Made by a program: the position numbers and the translations under genes
DNA from: Helianthus annuus
Taxonomy: Eukaryota; Streptophyta; Magnoliopsida; Asterales; Asteraceae
Assembly: GCF_002127325.2 (NCBI RefSeq)
Contig: NC_035433.2
Span: 86,720,298 to 86,784,297, forward strand
Reading direction: 5' to 3'
Length of the DNA: 64,000 nucleotides
The notes under the pieces: model-generated
What the model was told of the DNA's origin: nothing
The model's input: only the letters and a program-made list of their open reading frames with translations
Database searches by the model: none
Shown here: piece after piece, positions 11,190 to 21,495 of the stretch
Numbering within the stretch: the stretch's first letter is position 1
Layout of the letters: the number at the start of each line of letters is the position of its first letter

Positions 11190-11903
11190 TGTTAGGGCTG
11201 GATTTTTATGACCTATGATCCTTACATGTGATCCTAACAAGTGATCCTTACTTCTTTGGCAGATAGTGATCCTCATAGGAGCTCCAGGATCAGGATCACG
11301 GATCATCCTAAGGATCCTCACACTAACGATTGTTCTCTTTGGATTAAATGTTGTTTTGCAGGAATTACTGGTTGGACTTGGTCTTAGCAACGTAAACAAG
11401 GAATCTATCACGCTAATTTTGCACATGCATAATCAAAGATGGACGTTTTGAAGAATATGGAAACTCAGCACAATTCAAGGGCGATTATTTAGACTAAATT
11501 TACTTCTATTTCTAAAGGGGTAACGAGCTAGTAGTTAGGTGATTTGCCTAAAATAGAACCACACACACTTGTATAAAAGGTACTCTTGAACATGCGGAAG
11601 ACACGACACATTTCTCACACACCTTAGCATACGATACTATAGTGATCCTTGTACCTAGCTCGTTACCATCCGAAGTTGTAACCATTATTTGTTATATTGA
11701 AGTTTGGTGATCGGTAGTTTCCATCACCCGAGGTTTTTTATGCCGGAGATCATTGATCAAGGGCTTTTTCCTAGTATAAATCCTTGTGTCACTTGTGCAT
11801 TTTACATTTGAGTGATCCTTCACTTTGTTCATCATACCAAGCATCATTCCCCGTTTACATAAAGTTTGGTTGCATTATCTTTAAGTGATTTTTGACCAAA
11901 ACA
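11190..11903 (+). repeat. E 5' LTR
   Basis: The LTR is 714 bases, TGTTAGGGCTGG to GACCAAAACA. TATAAAA at 11572-11578 is a good candidate promoter TATA box for the sense transcript. The first 130 bases hold eight GATC words, mostly TGATCCT or AGGATC. Confidence 0.95.
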
Positions 11904-11906
11904 GTT

Positions 11907-11924
11907 TGGCGCCCACCGTGGGGC
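11907..11924 (+). other. Primer-binding site, tRNA-Lys(CUU) type (E)
   Basis: TGGCGCCCACCGTGGGGC begins three bases after the LTR. It is the same 18-base match as in A, F, G and I. Confidence 0.75.
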
Positions 11925-11982
11925 AATTGGTGCTTCATTCATAAGAAAGTTTTTCTGATTGGTGATCATTCCGGAACGTTGC

Positions 11983-13581
11983 ATGGCTTCATCGTTGAAG
12001 AATACCTCCACAGCGATGTCTGCAGTCAACTCATCTCAGGGCATTCCACCTTTGCCTCCACCACCAGCTGGATCTCAGAAAAATGCTGAGAAGAGACCGA
12101 CTCCTATTTTCTCTAAACCTTCATCTTCTTCTGCTCTAACTTCTTCTGCTCCCAGTACTAGTGATATATTTACTTTGATTTTGCAGATGAGGGATCGTAT
12201 GCAGCAGCAGGATGAAACTAATGACAGGATCCTCGAAGAAATCGGAGATCTCAAAAGGCAAAAGAAAACGGCAGAGGATCATTCCCCACTGATGCCCAAA
12301 TCTTTGAATTTTGATACTCCGATGATTACTTCTCAGCCATCAGAGGCCCCAGATATTCAACATATGGGTGGATTAAGAGGAGTGCGTTTCGGCCCAGCAG
12401 CGGTGACTCAGGCATCAGGATCATATTTCCAACCGGCAGGATCCTATACTCAGCATATGGGATCCTTCATGAACTCAGAATCCTCCTTCGTTCCAGGATC
12501 ATCCCAGGTTCAAGGATCCTCCTTCGTTCCAGGATCATCCCAAATTCAAGGATCCTCCTTTGTTCTAGGATCATCCCATGTTCAGGGATCCCTTCAGATG
12601 CCAGGATCCTTGAAGAATTTGCAAACAGGAAGTACAGATGTCCATCAAGGAGATTTTATTCCAATGCAGACCATTGCTTCCACTGGTCCCTCCATCATCC
12701 CAGAATCCCATCAATATGGATTCACACCCAATGTTCCTAACTTGAACCCGATGGGAGGTAACACTTTTAATAATTCTCTTACCACTAACCATGGATTCAT
12801 GCAGGATACAGGTATCAACCATGCTATGGCCAGAGAACTGCAGAAACTAAAGGAAACAAAGGGGCATTTGAAAGAATTATTGGGAAGAAAAAAGCAAAGG
12901 ACTCAGGATCCTGAAAGGATCCCTGAAAGAGCTCCAGCTCCTCCGGCAGATGCACAAGTGATCAACTTTATATCTGGAGGATCAGACATCTATGATACAT
13001 CCTTCTCAGCAGCTAAAAGGCATGCAAAGGAAGCCAAAATGGATAACGGAGAAAGACTTATACGAACATCAAGTGTCTCGGAAGGAAAAGTGATAACCTT
13101 TGATGAGGATGATCGAGTCGACATCCAGGATCCTCATCATGATAGTTTAGTTATTACTCTCTTTATTTCTAACCACTTTGTCCGCAGGATCCTTATTGAC
13201 GGAGGAAGCTCAGTAAACATTATCCAGCTTGATGTTCTAAAGAAAATGGGTATCCCTGAATCAGATATCACACCAAGATCCTCCGTGCTTGTAGGATTTA
13301 GTGGCGAAACTAAGAAAACCCTGGGGGACATGAAACTCCCAATTTATGTGGAAGGATTACATAATTATCAAAAATTTTGTGTTATTGACTGTTTGTCTTG
13401 TTGTAATGTTATCCTTGGCAGGCCCTGGATACATGATATGAAGGCAGTCCCATCCACCTACCATCAGTGTGTGAAGCTCCCTAGCCCATGGGGAATAATC
13501 AAGATCGATAGTGATCAACAGGAGGCTAAGGATTGTTACACCTCATCAATGAAACCAGCCTCGAAATCAAGGGAGCAATAG
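11983..13581 (+). CDS. gag-pro: E gag-protease with in-frame internal deletion
   Basis: The start is the ATG at 11983 (MASSLKN), shared by all copies; an upstream in-frame TTG at 11959 is not needed. The 532-residue product keeps the proline/serine-rich N-terminus, a short coiled-coil-prone stretch (about 65-95), three GSSFVPGSSQ-type repeats and the protease (DGGSSVNIIQL). About 300 residues are missing between QKLKE and KGHLKELLG, near 12845. That removes the whole capsid-like Retrotrans_gag domain and the CX2HX4HX4C knuckle. The frame is kept across the gap. Such a protein could supply protease but not a shell, so E would need gag in trans. The ORF ends at the UAG at 13579-13581. Confidence 0.9.
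   Translation: MASSLKNTSTAMSAVNSSQGIPPLPPPPAGSQKNAEKRPTPIFSKPSSSSALTSSAPSTSDIFTLILQMRDRMQQQDETNDRILEEIGDLKRQKKTAEDHSPLMPKSLNFDTPMITSQPSEAPDIQHMGGLRGVRFGPAAVTQASGSYFQPAGSYTQHMGSFMNSESSFVPGSSQVQGSSFVPGSSQIQGSSFVLGSSHVQGSLQMPGSLKNLQTGSTDVHQGDFIPMQTIASTGPSIIPESHQYGFTPNVPNLNPMGGNTFNNSLTTNHGFMQDTGINHAMARELQKLKETKGHLKELLGRKKQRTQDPERIPERAPAPPADAQVINFISGGSDIYDTSFSAAKRHAKEAKMDNGERLIRTSSVSEGKVITFDEDDRVDIQDPHHDSLVITLFISNHFVRRILIDGGSSVNIIQLDVLKKMGIPESDITPRSSVLVGFSGETKKTLGDMKLPIYVEGLHNYQKFCVIDCLSCCNVILGRPWIHDMKAVPSTYHQCVKLPSPWGIIKIDSDQQEAKDCYTSSMKPASKSREQ
12484..12605 (+). repeat. 36-base coding minisatellite in gag (E)
   Basis: Three units encode GSSFVPGSSQVQ-type peptides. Each carries two GGATC words. 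The copy number differs between elements: seven in A, six in G, three in E and I, two in F. Confidence 0.85.
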
Positions 13582-13587
13582 CAATTA
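13576..13587 (+). other. Leaky-stop context between gag-pro and pol (E)
   Basis: CAA TAG CAA TTA, with AAG following. Pol continues in the same frame with no stop and no early ATG; the first methionine codon is dozens of codons later. The twelve bases equal the classic tobamovirus readthrough site. Confidence 0.85.
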
Positions 13588-15622
13588 AAGTATCCTCCAA
13601 GGGGTGTCTTGGAGGCAAGAGAGCAGGATGTGGACGAAATCCTCTTGGATCCTGATGATCCTGAATCCAAAATCTACATCGGATCAGGGATCCTTGATAA
13701 AATGAAAGAAGACATAGTATCCTTCCTCAAAAGAAGAAAATCTACCTTTGCATGGAAACATGAGGATATGACAGGTATATCTAAGGATATTATCACTCAT
13801 AAACTTGGCATTGACAGGTCAGTTAAACCAATCCATCAAAAAAGGAGGAAGTTTGCACCAGAAAGAAATGCCATTATCCAGGAAGAGGTAGAAAGATTAC
13901 TACGAGCAGGTATGATCAGAGAAGTGAAGTATCCAAAATGGCTGGCCAATGTGGTTGTTGTTCAAAAGAAAAATGGAAAGTGGAGGGTATGTGTCGATTT
14001 CACTGATTTGAATAAGGCATGTCCCAAGGATCCTTTCCCATTACCCCACATTGACTCCATGGTGGATGCAACGGCGGGTCATGAACTGTTAACCTTTATG
14101 GATGCATCATCTGGATTCCAACAAATTCAGATGGAACCATCTGACCAAGAGGATACGGCCTTTATGACCCCAACCGGTTTATATTGTTATATTGCTATGC
14201 CTTTTGGATTAAGAAATGCAGGTGCAACATATCAAAGGCTGGTGAATATGATGTTCAAAGATCAAATTGGACAAACTATGGAAGTGTACATAGACGATAT
14301 GGTGGTGAAATCCAAAAAAGCTGAGGATCACCTAAGGGACTTGGAGGAAGCATTTGATATCCTTGATAATTATAACATGAAGCTTAATCCTTCAAAATGT
14401 CACTTTGGTGTTAAAGCAGGTAAATTCTTAGGATATATGGTAACCCAGAGGGGCATTGAAGCAAGCCCGGAACAAATAAAAGCATTGGTGAATATCAAAT
14501 CCCCTGCCAACGCTAAGGATGTGCAAAGGCTAACAGGCAGGATAGCAGCTCTAAACAGGTTCATATCCAAATCCTCAGAAAAGTGTAAAGAATTCTATGA
14601 TATCCTAAGAAAGAACAAGAAATTCGAATGGACTGAAAAGCATGAGAATGCTTTACAAGCCCTAAAAGAATACATGTCCTCAGCCCCAGCATTGATGAAA
14701 CCAGAAAAAGGAGATGTGTTATCCTTATACCTTGCGGTATCCTCAAAAGCAGTAAGTGCAGTCCTTGTTAAGGATCATGAAGGTACACAATATCCTGTCT
14801 ATTATGTAAGTAAGAGTTTACTTGATGTTGAATCCAGGTATTCACACCTTGAAAAACTTATTCTTGCACTGATTATGGCATCTACTAAACTAAGACATTA
14901 TTTTGAAACCCATGTTATTGTTGTTAGAACTAATTTTCCAATTAAGAATGTCCTCGGGAAACCAGAGATGTCCGGAAGAATGGCTAAGTGGGCAGTAAAG
15001 CTTAGTGCCCATGATATAAGATATGAGCCTAGAACAGCCATCAAATCCCAAGCATCAGCAGACTTTGTGGCTGATTTCAGTAGTGATTTACAAAAGGAAG
15101 CCGAATTGGAAGTCCAGCAGCTGGATGAAACCAAGGATCCTTGGATACTACATACTGACGGATCCTCAAATGTTAAAGGCACGGGGCTTGGTATACTACT
15201 AAAATCGCCACAGGGGGACATAATACCCCATTCCATAGCTTGTGAGTTCCAAGCCACTAATAATGAGGCTGAATATGAAGCCTTAATCGCTGGTTTGCAA
15301 ATCGCTAAGCATATGGGGATCAGGTATCTTGAGATATACGTGGATTCATTGTTAATCACTAATCACTTTAATGGATCCTATGCTGTTAAAGGTGAAAAAC
15401 TAACAAAATATTTAGAGATAGTCAAAGAATTGGCACTCTCCTTTGTTTCCTTCAGTTTGACACAGGTACCAAGGGAGGAAAATACAGAAGCTGATGCATT
15501 GGCCAATCTAGGATCATCTTTGAAGATCCCAGAGGATATAAGTATCCCCATCATCCATATCCTGGCTCCTGCTATTGAAAATCAGGTGGCCATGGAAATA
15601 GAAGAGGATTCTGCAATGATCC
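13582..15622 (+). CDS. pol: E pol, 5' part (RT, RNase H, second RNase H)
   Basis: It is read in frame through the UAG at 13579-13581. It holds the reverse transcriptase with YIDDM, RNase H (LYLAVSSKAVSAVLV) and the archaeal-type second RNase H (TDGSSNVKGTGLG), which is diagnostic of the Tat lineage. No stop was seen. The frame is cut after EEDSAMI by the 3' LTR of F and resumes at 37087. The open frame on both sides implies that E's pol was intact when F landed. Confidence 0.92.
15618..15622. repeat. Target duplication of F, left copy (GATCC)
   Basis: GATCC precedes F's left LTR end and is repeated at 37082-37086 after its right LTR end. Confidence 0.95.
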
Positions 15623-16341
15623 TGTTTTGGTCAAAAATCACACAAGGATAATGTAACCAAACTTTATGTAAACGGGGTATGATGCTTGGTTAATTATAAA
15701 AGTAAAGGATCACTTTCATGATAGAGATGCAAAGACACAATGATTTATACGAGGAAAAAGCCCTTGATCAGTGTATGATCTCCGGCATAAAAAACCTCGG
15801 GTGATGGCAACTACCGATCACCAACTTCAATATAAGAAAAATATAGTTACAACTTCGGATGATAATGAGCTGAGTACAAGGATCACTATAGTATCGAGTG
15901 TCTAAGCGTGTGAGAGTTGTGTTGTGTGTTCTTCCGAATGAGGAAGAGTGTTATATATACAAGTGTAGGTGACCTATTTTAGGTAAAAAGACTAATAATC
16001 AGCTCATTACCCCTTTAGAAATAAAAGACAATCTAGCCAAAATTGCCGCCCTTAAATCAAGCTAAGTTTCCATATCCTTTGCAACGTCTATCTTTGATTA
16101 AGCTCGTGCTATAATTGTGAAGACGCGTCCCTTGATTATGATGCTAAGAGCGTATCCTGCCAGATGTTCCTGCAAAATAATGTTGTATTACACGAAGGTA
16201 ACTATTAGCATGAGGATCCTTTCAATGGTCCATGATCCTGATCCTGAAGTCCTGCTGAGGATCACTGTCTGCCAAAGAAACAAGGATCACTGGTTAGGAT
16301 CACGTATAAGGATCACGTATGATAAAAATCCAGCCCTAACA
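15623..16341 (-). repeat. F 3' LTR
   Basis: The LTR is 719 bases, TGTTTTGG to CAGCCCTAACA on the plus strand, followed by ATTGCCCCC (complement of the polypurine tract). GGATCAC-type words cluster at 16210-16320. Confidence 0.95.
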
Positions 16342-16425
16342 ATTGCCCCCAAAATATAAGGAGTTTATTGTAAATAAATGAGTTATATTTTGCTTTGATC
16401 TTATCTGCAACGAATGACTCGGATA

Positions 16426-16505
16426 ACTAGCCGTTAATATCGAACTAGCCGTTGCAACCCTTACGTCATAGATGTGACAATCCCTGCAAATCATGATTAT
16501 AAATA
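16426..16505 (+). promoter_or_regulatory. F antisense-gene promoter
   Basis: Two TAGCCGTT boxes (16428-16435 and 16446-16453), ACGTCA at 16463-16468 and TATAAATA at 16498-16505. The ATG is 160 bases downstream, after a CT-rich leader. Confidence 0.65.
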
Positions 16506-16664
16506 GGAGATAGGGTTAGGATCACTCTGCATTTAAATTCGAGATATCTTCCCTTTATAATTGCTACCGAAGATTGACCAGGTATTCTCTTCTTCTCTCT
16601 TTCCTTTCTTCCTTCTCTTGCTCTGTTTTTTCTGCTTTTACTCTGTTTCTGTTCCACCACGAGT

Positions 16665-18341
16665 ATGTTGCTTCGAAATTCTCCACATAAGGATTCCAAG
16701 AAGAGCAGTCCCCTAAAAAGCCAAGGGATCATCAAGGACTCTCCTACGGAGAGATGTTGCTTTACTGATGCTCATGTAGACAGGATTCGTCATTGCTTTC
16801 CGGCGAATGCTGTTTTCAAATCCTTCACACCTACTGCTTTGAGCGACTTTGTTTCAGACGCCTGGGTGGCCTTTCCTGCTACTCCGTTCACCATAGGGTA
16901 TTCGTATCCTTTTCCAGCCTTCACCCAATCCTTCTTTTCTTTAACCGGCATATCTTATATCCAAGCTATGCCGATGATCTGGAGGGTCCTGTATACCTTC
17001 GAGAGGATCATCGAGCAGAAGGGAATTGATTTGGGGATGGCAGAGTTGGCCGCACTTTATGATCTTACCACGTTCGGTTCTTGCCAATATCCGCTAAAGC
17101 GGAAAGCTGGGGAGGATCACCCTGTCTTCAAGGTTACTAAGAATGACACAAACTGGAAGCGTCGCTTTTTCTTTGTTAGAAGGGATACCATCCCAGATGG
17201 GAAGGATCTGCCCAAGGAATGGGCCACTCATGGTAGGGTAGAGGATCCTGGAAGGATCACTATCAGACTTGTCTCATACGATGAGGATCACTAACGTCTT
17301 TTTTATTTTTTGTGCAGCTATATCCATTGCTTATCTTAAGTTAACCCCTGCTGCAAGAGAAAGAGTCTTAGCTTTTAAAAAGCTCAATCCTGAGGTCAGA
17401 AGTTTCCAAGTCACCGTCCAAGATTCACAGGAAGTATCCTCCGCATCTGCCACTATGTCAAGTAAGTATCCTTGTAAAAAGTAAGTTATATGCTAGATTG
17501 TTTAATTAGTAAGGGAACTTATCTCGTTTTGATTGTGTAGGTGTTGGGAAGTCTGCCAAATCTGCCAAGTCTGCCTCCAAGTTTGGGATAGATGATCTCA
17601 CCAACGTCAAGTCTTCGAGGAGAAAGACTTCTGCTGCCAGTCCCTCCGCTTCAGCCCCTAAAGCATCCATTAGGGGTAAGGGAAAGAAGGGGAAGACTTC
17701 CAAGGATCTCCAAGGATTTCCCCTGATTCGCCAACAGTTCCTTGACTATGTCAATGAGGTAGGGATCATTGCCCCTGTGGGTTATCCTTCTCTAATATCC
17801 TGCTTGTATATTCTGCCTTTTTTTGAGGATCACTTGATCCTGAACTTACCTTTTTTCTCTTTTGCAGAAACTTGCTGAGATTGAGACCTACCTTGGCCAC
17901 GTCGAGGATCAGGAGAGCCAAATCGCCGACCTCCAACAAATGGGCGTGTTAAAGGATCTCAAGATAGCCGATCTTGAGAAGGAGCTCCGGGCTACAAAGG
18001 ATGAGGCTGCTCAAAGGCTAATTGACATGGATGGCAAGAAGCAGGAGATCATCCAGGATGCCAAGGTCTCTGCCGCAACTGCTATGTACAAGATACAACT
18101 ACAAATGGCTGCGGAGGCTCAGGATCCTGCCTTTGACAAGAGCTCATGGGACGTGGAGGGTTGGAAGGCAAGATTGGCGGAGCTGGAGGATGAGGATGAG
18201 GCTGAGGAGATCCCCATGCTGGAAGGTAGGATCAGGGTGGAGAAGCTGGTGGTGATGGAGCAGCAAAGGTGTGAGCTGCTGGATTGGGCGATGATGGGTA
18301 TTTCGAGACTAGGCCGGAGCCCAATTTTTTGGGATTGGTAG
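16665..18341 (+). pseudogene. F antisense gene, four exons, altered C-terminus
   Basis: Exons are 16665-17232, 17318-17461, 17541-17758 and 17868-18341. All junctions are GT-AG and the phases (1, 1, 0) join one open frame. The product starts MLLRNSPHKDSKKSS. It has the gypsy-type Transposase_28-like domain in exon 1 (TNWKRRFFFV near its end), a basic stretch RGKGKKGK in exon 3, and a Glu/Lys-rich coiled-coil exon 4. A small deletion near 18226 shifts the frame after EEIPMLEG, so the usual tail ending EAAKV is replaced and the stop moves about 60 bases further. All exons are otherwise open, so a product of about 467 residues is possible. Confidence 0.82.
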
Positions 18342-19652
18342 TGGTTTTTTGTGGTTGTTGATGGTTTGTGAACAATTTATGGTCTGTAATCTTTGAACAA
18401 TAGTTTTTAGGGTAAAGGATCCTGGATCCTTCGAACAATAGGTAGGATTACAAAAGGTGGAGGGATCCTCTGTTTGGGGGATGAAGCTTTTGTGATCCTG
18501 CCGCTTTTACTTTCCTGTACCTGCTAAGACCGCATAGACAATGGACACCCTTTGCCAACCCATGTGGACGGGCCACGTTTTGCTGGTAGAAACGTGGGTT
18601 GGCAATTTTGACAACTTTTGAAGGGTTAATCCTTTCGTTAATAAATAAAATCTTAAACTTTTGTCGCTTATCTTGTGTTATTATCCTTTTTATTTTCAAT
18701 GGTTTTGACACATGTTCGTTTGAGTAAGAAAAGTTTGAGCAAATTATGTTTAAGAAATTTAGGATATGATCCTGGATCAAATATCCTATAATCGAAAATT
18801 TTCAAGGATCATAGTTTTAGTTGTCAAAGTGTAGGGGTTGTTTAGTATAATCAAAAGAGTCAAGGATCATACCTGAGGATCCAAGTTAGGATCCTAACCT
18901 TTAATCAAGATAACCATAAGTGAAATTTTAATGGATGATAAGGATTAAGGATCCTTATTTGTTTAACTTCGAGAACCTGAAAAATGGAACATATCTTGGG
19001 ACTAAGCCAATGTAAAAGATAAATTAGTAGCTGGGGACATGCCCAAAGGATAACTGAGGATGATCCCGGAGGATCACTGGGGACAAGCCCAAAGGATAAC
19101 TGGGGACAAGCCCAAAGGATAACTGGGGACAAGCCCAAAGGATCGTATGTAAACTGGAGTATGGCCCTTACTGGCGACTATCCAAACTTAGTGACATGAA
19201 AATGTCAAAACCTTAGCTAATGTGAAAACGTTAGAAACCTTAGGAACGGATGTATGGTACGTCTACCATTATACGGAGGATCCTGGTTATAGCCAGTACG
19301 ATGAGGTTGTCAGCCCCGGAAGTGGGTACTGGTCCCAAAGACGTGAACTATATCAGGATCATCGTGCGCTGCTGGCGGAAACTGGGGATAATCCCAAGGA
19401 TAACTGGGGACAAGCCCAAGGATCTGCGTTGCTTTTGAAGATTCTTGACGATATGCCGTAGATACCTGAACTATCATAACTCAAATGGTTCGTGAGAAGA
19501 GGATGAAGGATACAGGATCCTTATCCTTTGGTAAAAAGTAAGGAAATGTAATAGTTTTAGGATAAGCACATTACCAGAGTAAGGATCACTGATATCATCG
19601 GGATCCTTCAAGGATACTTCAATATAAGGATCACATGCTTGAAGGATCATGT
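18342..19652. other. F convergent non-coding zone with hairpins
   Basis: No gene. It lies between the 3' ends of the antisense gene (plus) and pol (minus). Seen: a 54-base hairpin at 18552-18605 (arms TTGCCAACCCA and TGGGTTGGCAA, inner stem GTGG/CCAC); tandem repeats at 19031-19144; CTAATG...CGTTAG at about 19217-19234; and the hairpin ATGGTA-CGTC-TACCAT at 19254-19269. Confidence 0.75.
19031..19144. repeat. Tandem GGGGACAAGCCC repeats (F)
   Basis: Five units of about 23 bases (CTGGGGACAAGCCCAAAGG plus ATAA), one in the variant form GAGGATGATCCC. Each can fold TGGG against CCCA. Two looser units lie at 19382-19425. Confidence 0.85.
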
Positions 19653-20441
19653 TCACATGAAATATTTCTTCAAGTGAACAGCATTCCAGGCTCTTGGTAA
19701 CAAATTTCCTTCTATGGTTAGCAACCTGTATGCCCCCTTTCCTGCTTCAGCTTCAATTAAGTAAGGGCCTTCCCATTTTGGTGCTAACTTCCCGTCAGCA
19801 GGATTAATAGTGTTTTGGAATGTTTTTCTCAACACCATATCTCCGACTTGGAACTTCCTTATCCTAACATTTTTGTTGTAAGCACCAGCCATTCTTTGTT
19901 GGTAGCTTGCCATCCTTATCCTAGCCAGATCCCTGATTTCCTCAATAGTATCCAAATCTTGAGCCAGGATTGCAGCATTTTCTTCAGGATCACGAGCACT
20001 TGTTCTAGCAGTTGGGATCACCATCTCTGTTGGGATCACTGCTTCTGCCCCAAATACTAAAGAAAAAGGTGTTTGACCAGTGGCATTCTTGGGAGTTGTT
20101 CTATCAGCCCATAGCACATAAGGTAACTCCTCTGCCCATTTTCCCTTCTTGGATCCTAGCTTCTTCTTTAGATTGTTGATGATGATCTTGTTGGATGATT
20201 CTGCTTGGCCATTGGCTTGTGGATGAACTGGTGTTGATGTTATCATCTTGATTCCCCAACTGTCACAAAAGTTAGTAGTTCTGCTTCCAATGAATTGGGA
20301 ACCATTATCACATACAATTTCAGAGGGAATGCCAAATCTAGTTATAATGTTTCTTTTGATAAAGGATATAACTTCTTTTTCTCTGACTTGAGCAAAAGCT
20401 TCAGCTTCTATCCACTTAGAGAAGTAGTCAGTCATGGCAAG
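19653..20441 (-). pseudogene. pol: F pol, 3' part (integrase)
   Basis: This holds the integrase catalytic core from [10 protein letters not shown] onward: the second and third catalytic residues (VCDNGSQF and QAESSNK), then the GPY-like module [19 protein letters not shown] and the C-terminus ending HLKKYFM. No chromodomain follows. The frame is open here. It is cut at 20441 by G and continues at 31325. Confidence 0.9.
20437..20441. repeat. Target duplication of G, left copy (GCAAG)
   Basis: GCAAG precedes G's left LTR and is repeated at 31325-31329. Confidence 0.96.
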
Positions 20442-21169
20442 TGTTTTGGTCAAAAATCACACAAGGATAATGTAACCAAACTTTATGAAAACGGGGTATG
20501 ATGCTTGGTTAACTATGAAAGTAAAGGATCACTTCTGTGATGAAGATGCAAAGACACAATGATTTATACGAGGAAAAAGCCCTTGATCAATGAATGATCT
20601 CCGGCATAAAAAACCTCGGGTGATGGCAACTACCGATCACCAACTTCAATATAACAAAAATATGATTACAACTTTGGATGATAATGAGCTGAGTACAAGG
20701 ATCACTATTGCTTTTGGTGTCTAAGTGTGTGAGAGTTGCCTTGTATGTTCGTGTCTGTTCTTCCGAATGAAGAAGAGTGGTACTTATACATGTGTGGGTG
20801 ACCTATTTTAGGTAAAATGACTAAATATCAGCTCATTACCCCTTTAGAAATAAAGATAATCTAGCCTAAATTGCTGCCCATAGATCAAGCCATGTTTCCA
20901 TATCTCGTACAACGTCTATCTCTGATTTAGCTCTTGCCATATTTGTGAAGACGCGTCCCTGGATCATGATCTTTAGAGCATATCCTGCTAGATGTTCCTG
21001 CAAAACAATATTGTAGTAAGCGAAGGTGACCGTTAGTATAAGGATCACCATAATGTCCCATGATCCTGATCTTGAAGTCCGGCTGAGGATCACTGCCTGC
21101 CAAAGAAACAAGGATCACTGGTTAGGATCACGTATAAGGATCACTTATAGTAAAAATCCAGCCCTAACA
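20442..21169 (-). repeat. G 3' LTR
   Basis: The LTR is 728 bases, followed by ATTGCCCCCAAAATATAAGG (complement of the polypurine tract). It appears identical to 30597-31324. Confidence 0.96.
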
Positions 21170-21254
21170 ATTGCCCCCAAAATATAAGGAGTTAATTGTA
21201 AATAGACGAGTTATATTTTGTTATGATCTTATCTCTAACGGGCGATTCCAAGAA

Positions 21255-21334
21255 ACTAGCCGTTATGCTCGGATTAGCCGTTATGATCATTACGTCACAG
21301 ATGTGACAATCCCTGCAAATCATCATTATAAATA
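21255..21334 (+). promoter_or_regulatory. G antisense-gene promoter
   Basis: TAGCCGTT at 21257-21264 and 21275-21282, ACGTCA at 21292-21297 and TATAAATA at 21327-21334. A further TCTAACGGGCGA lies just upstream (21234-21245). AACGG is the core of the plant MSA box bound by MYB3R factors, and ACGTCA is a bZIP core. That use is inferred. Confidence 0.65.
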
Positions 21335-21495
21335 GGAGATAGGGTCAGGATCAGTTTGTGTCTAAATTCAAGATACACTCTCCTTATATTCTGCACCGAA
21401 GGTTGTCCAGGTATCCTCTTCTTCTCTCTTTCCTTTCTTTCTTTTCTTTACTCTGTTTTTTCTACTCCGTCTCTGTTTCTATTCCGTCACGAAAC

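Noticed and set aside
12417..12610. GGATCC as a cloning or linker artefact
   Set aside because: The words are spread through coding, intron and LTR text with varied flanks, and are shared with exact positions between copies.
20866..21111. An open frame of about 80 codons in the G LTR, repeated at 31021-31266
   Set aside because: It is identical in the two places only because the LTRs are identical. It changes and breaks in the other LTRs, so it is not a gene.
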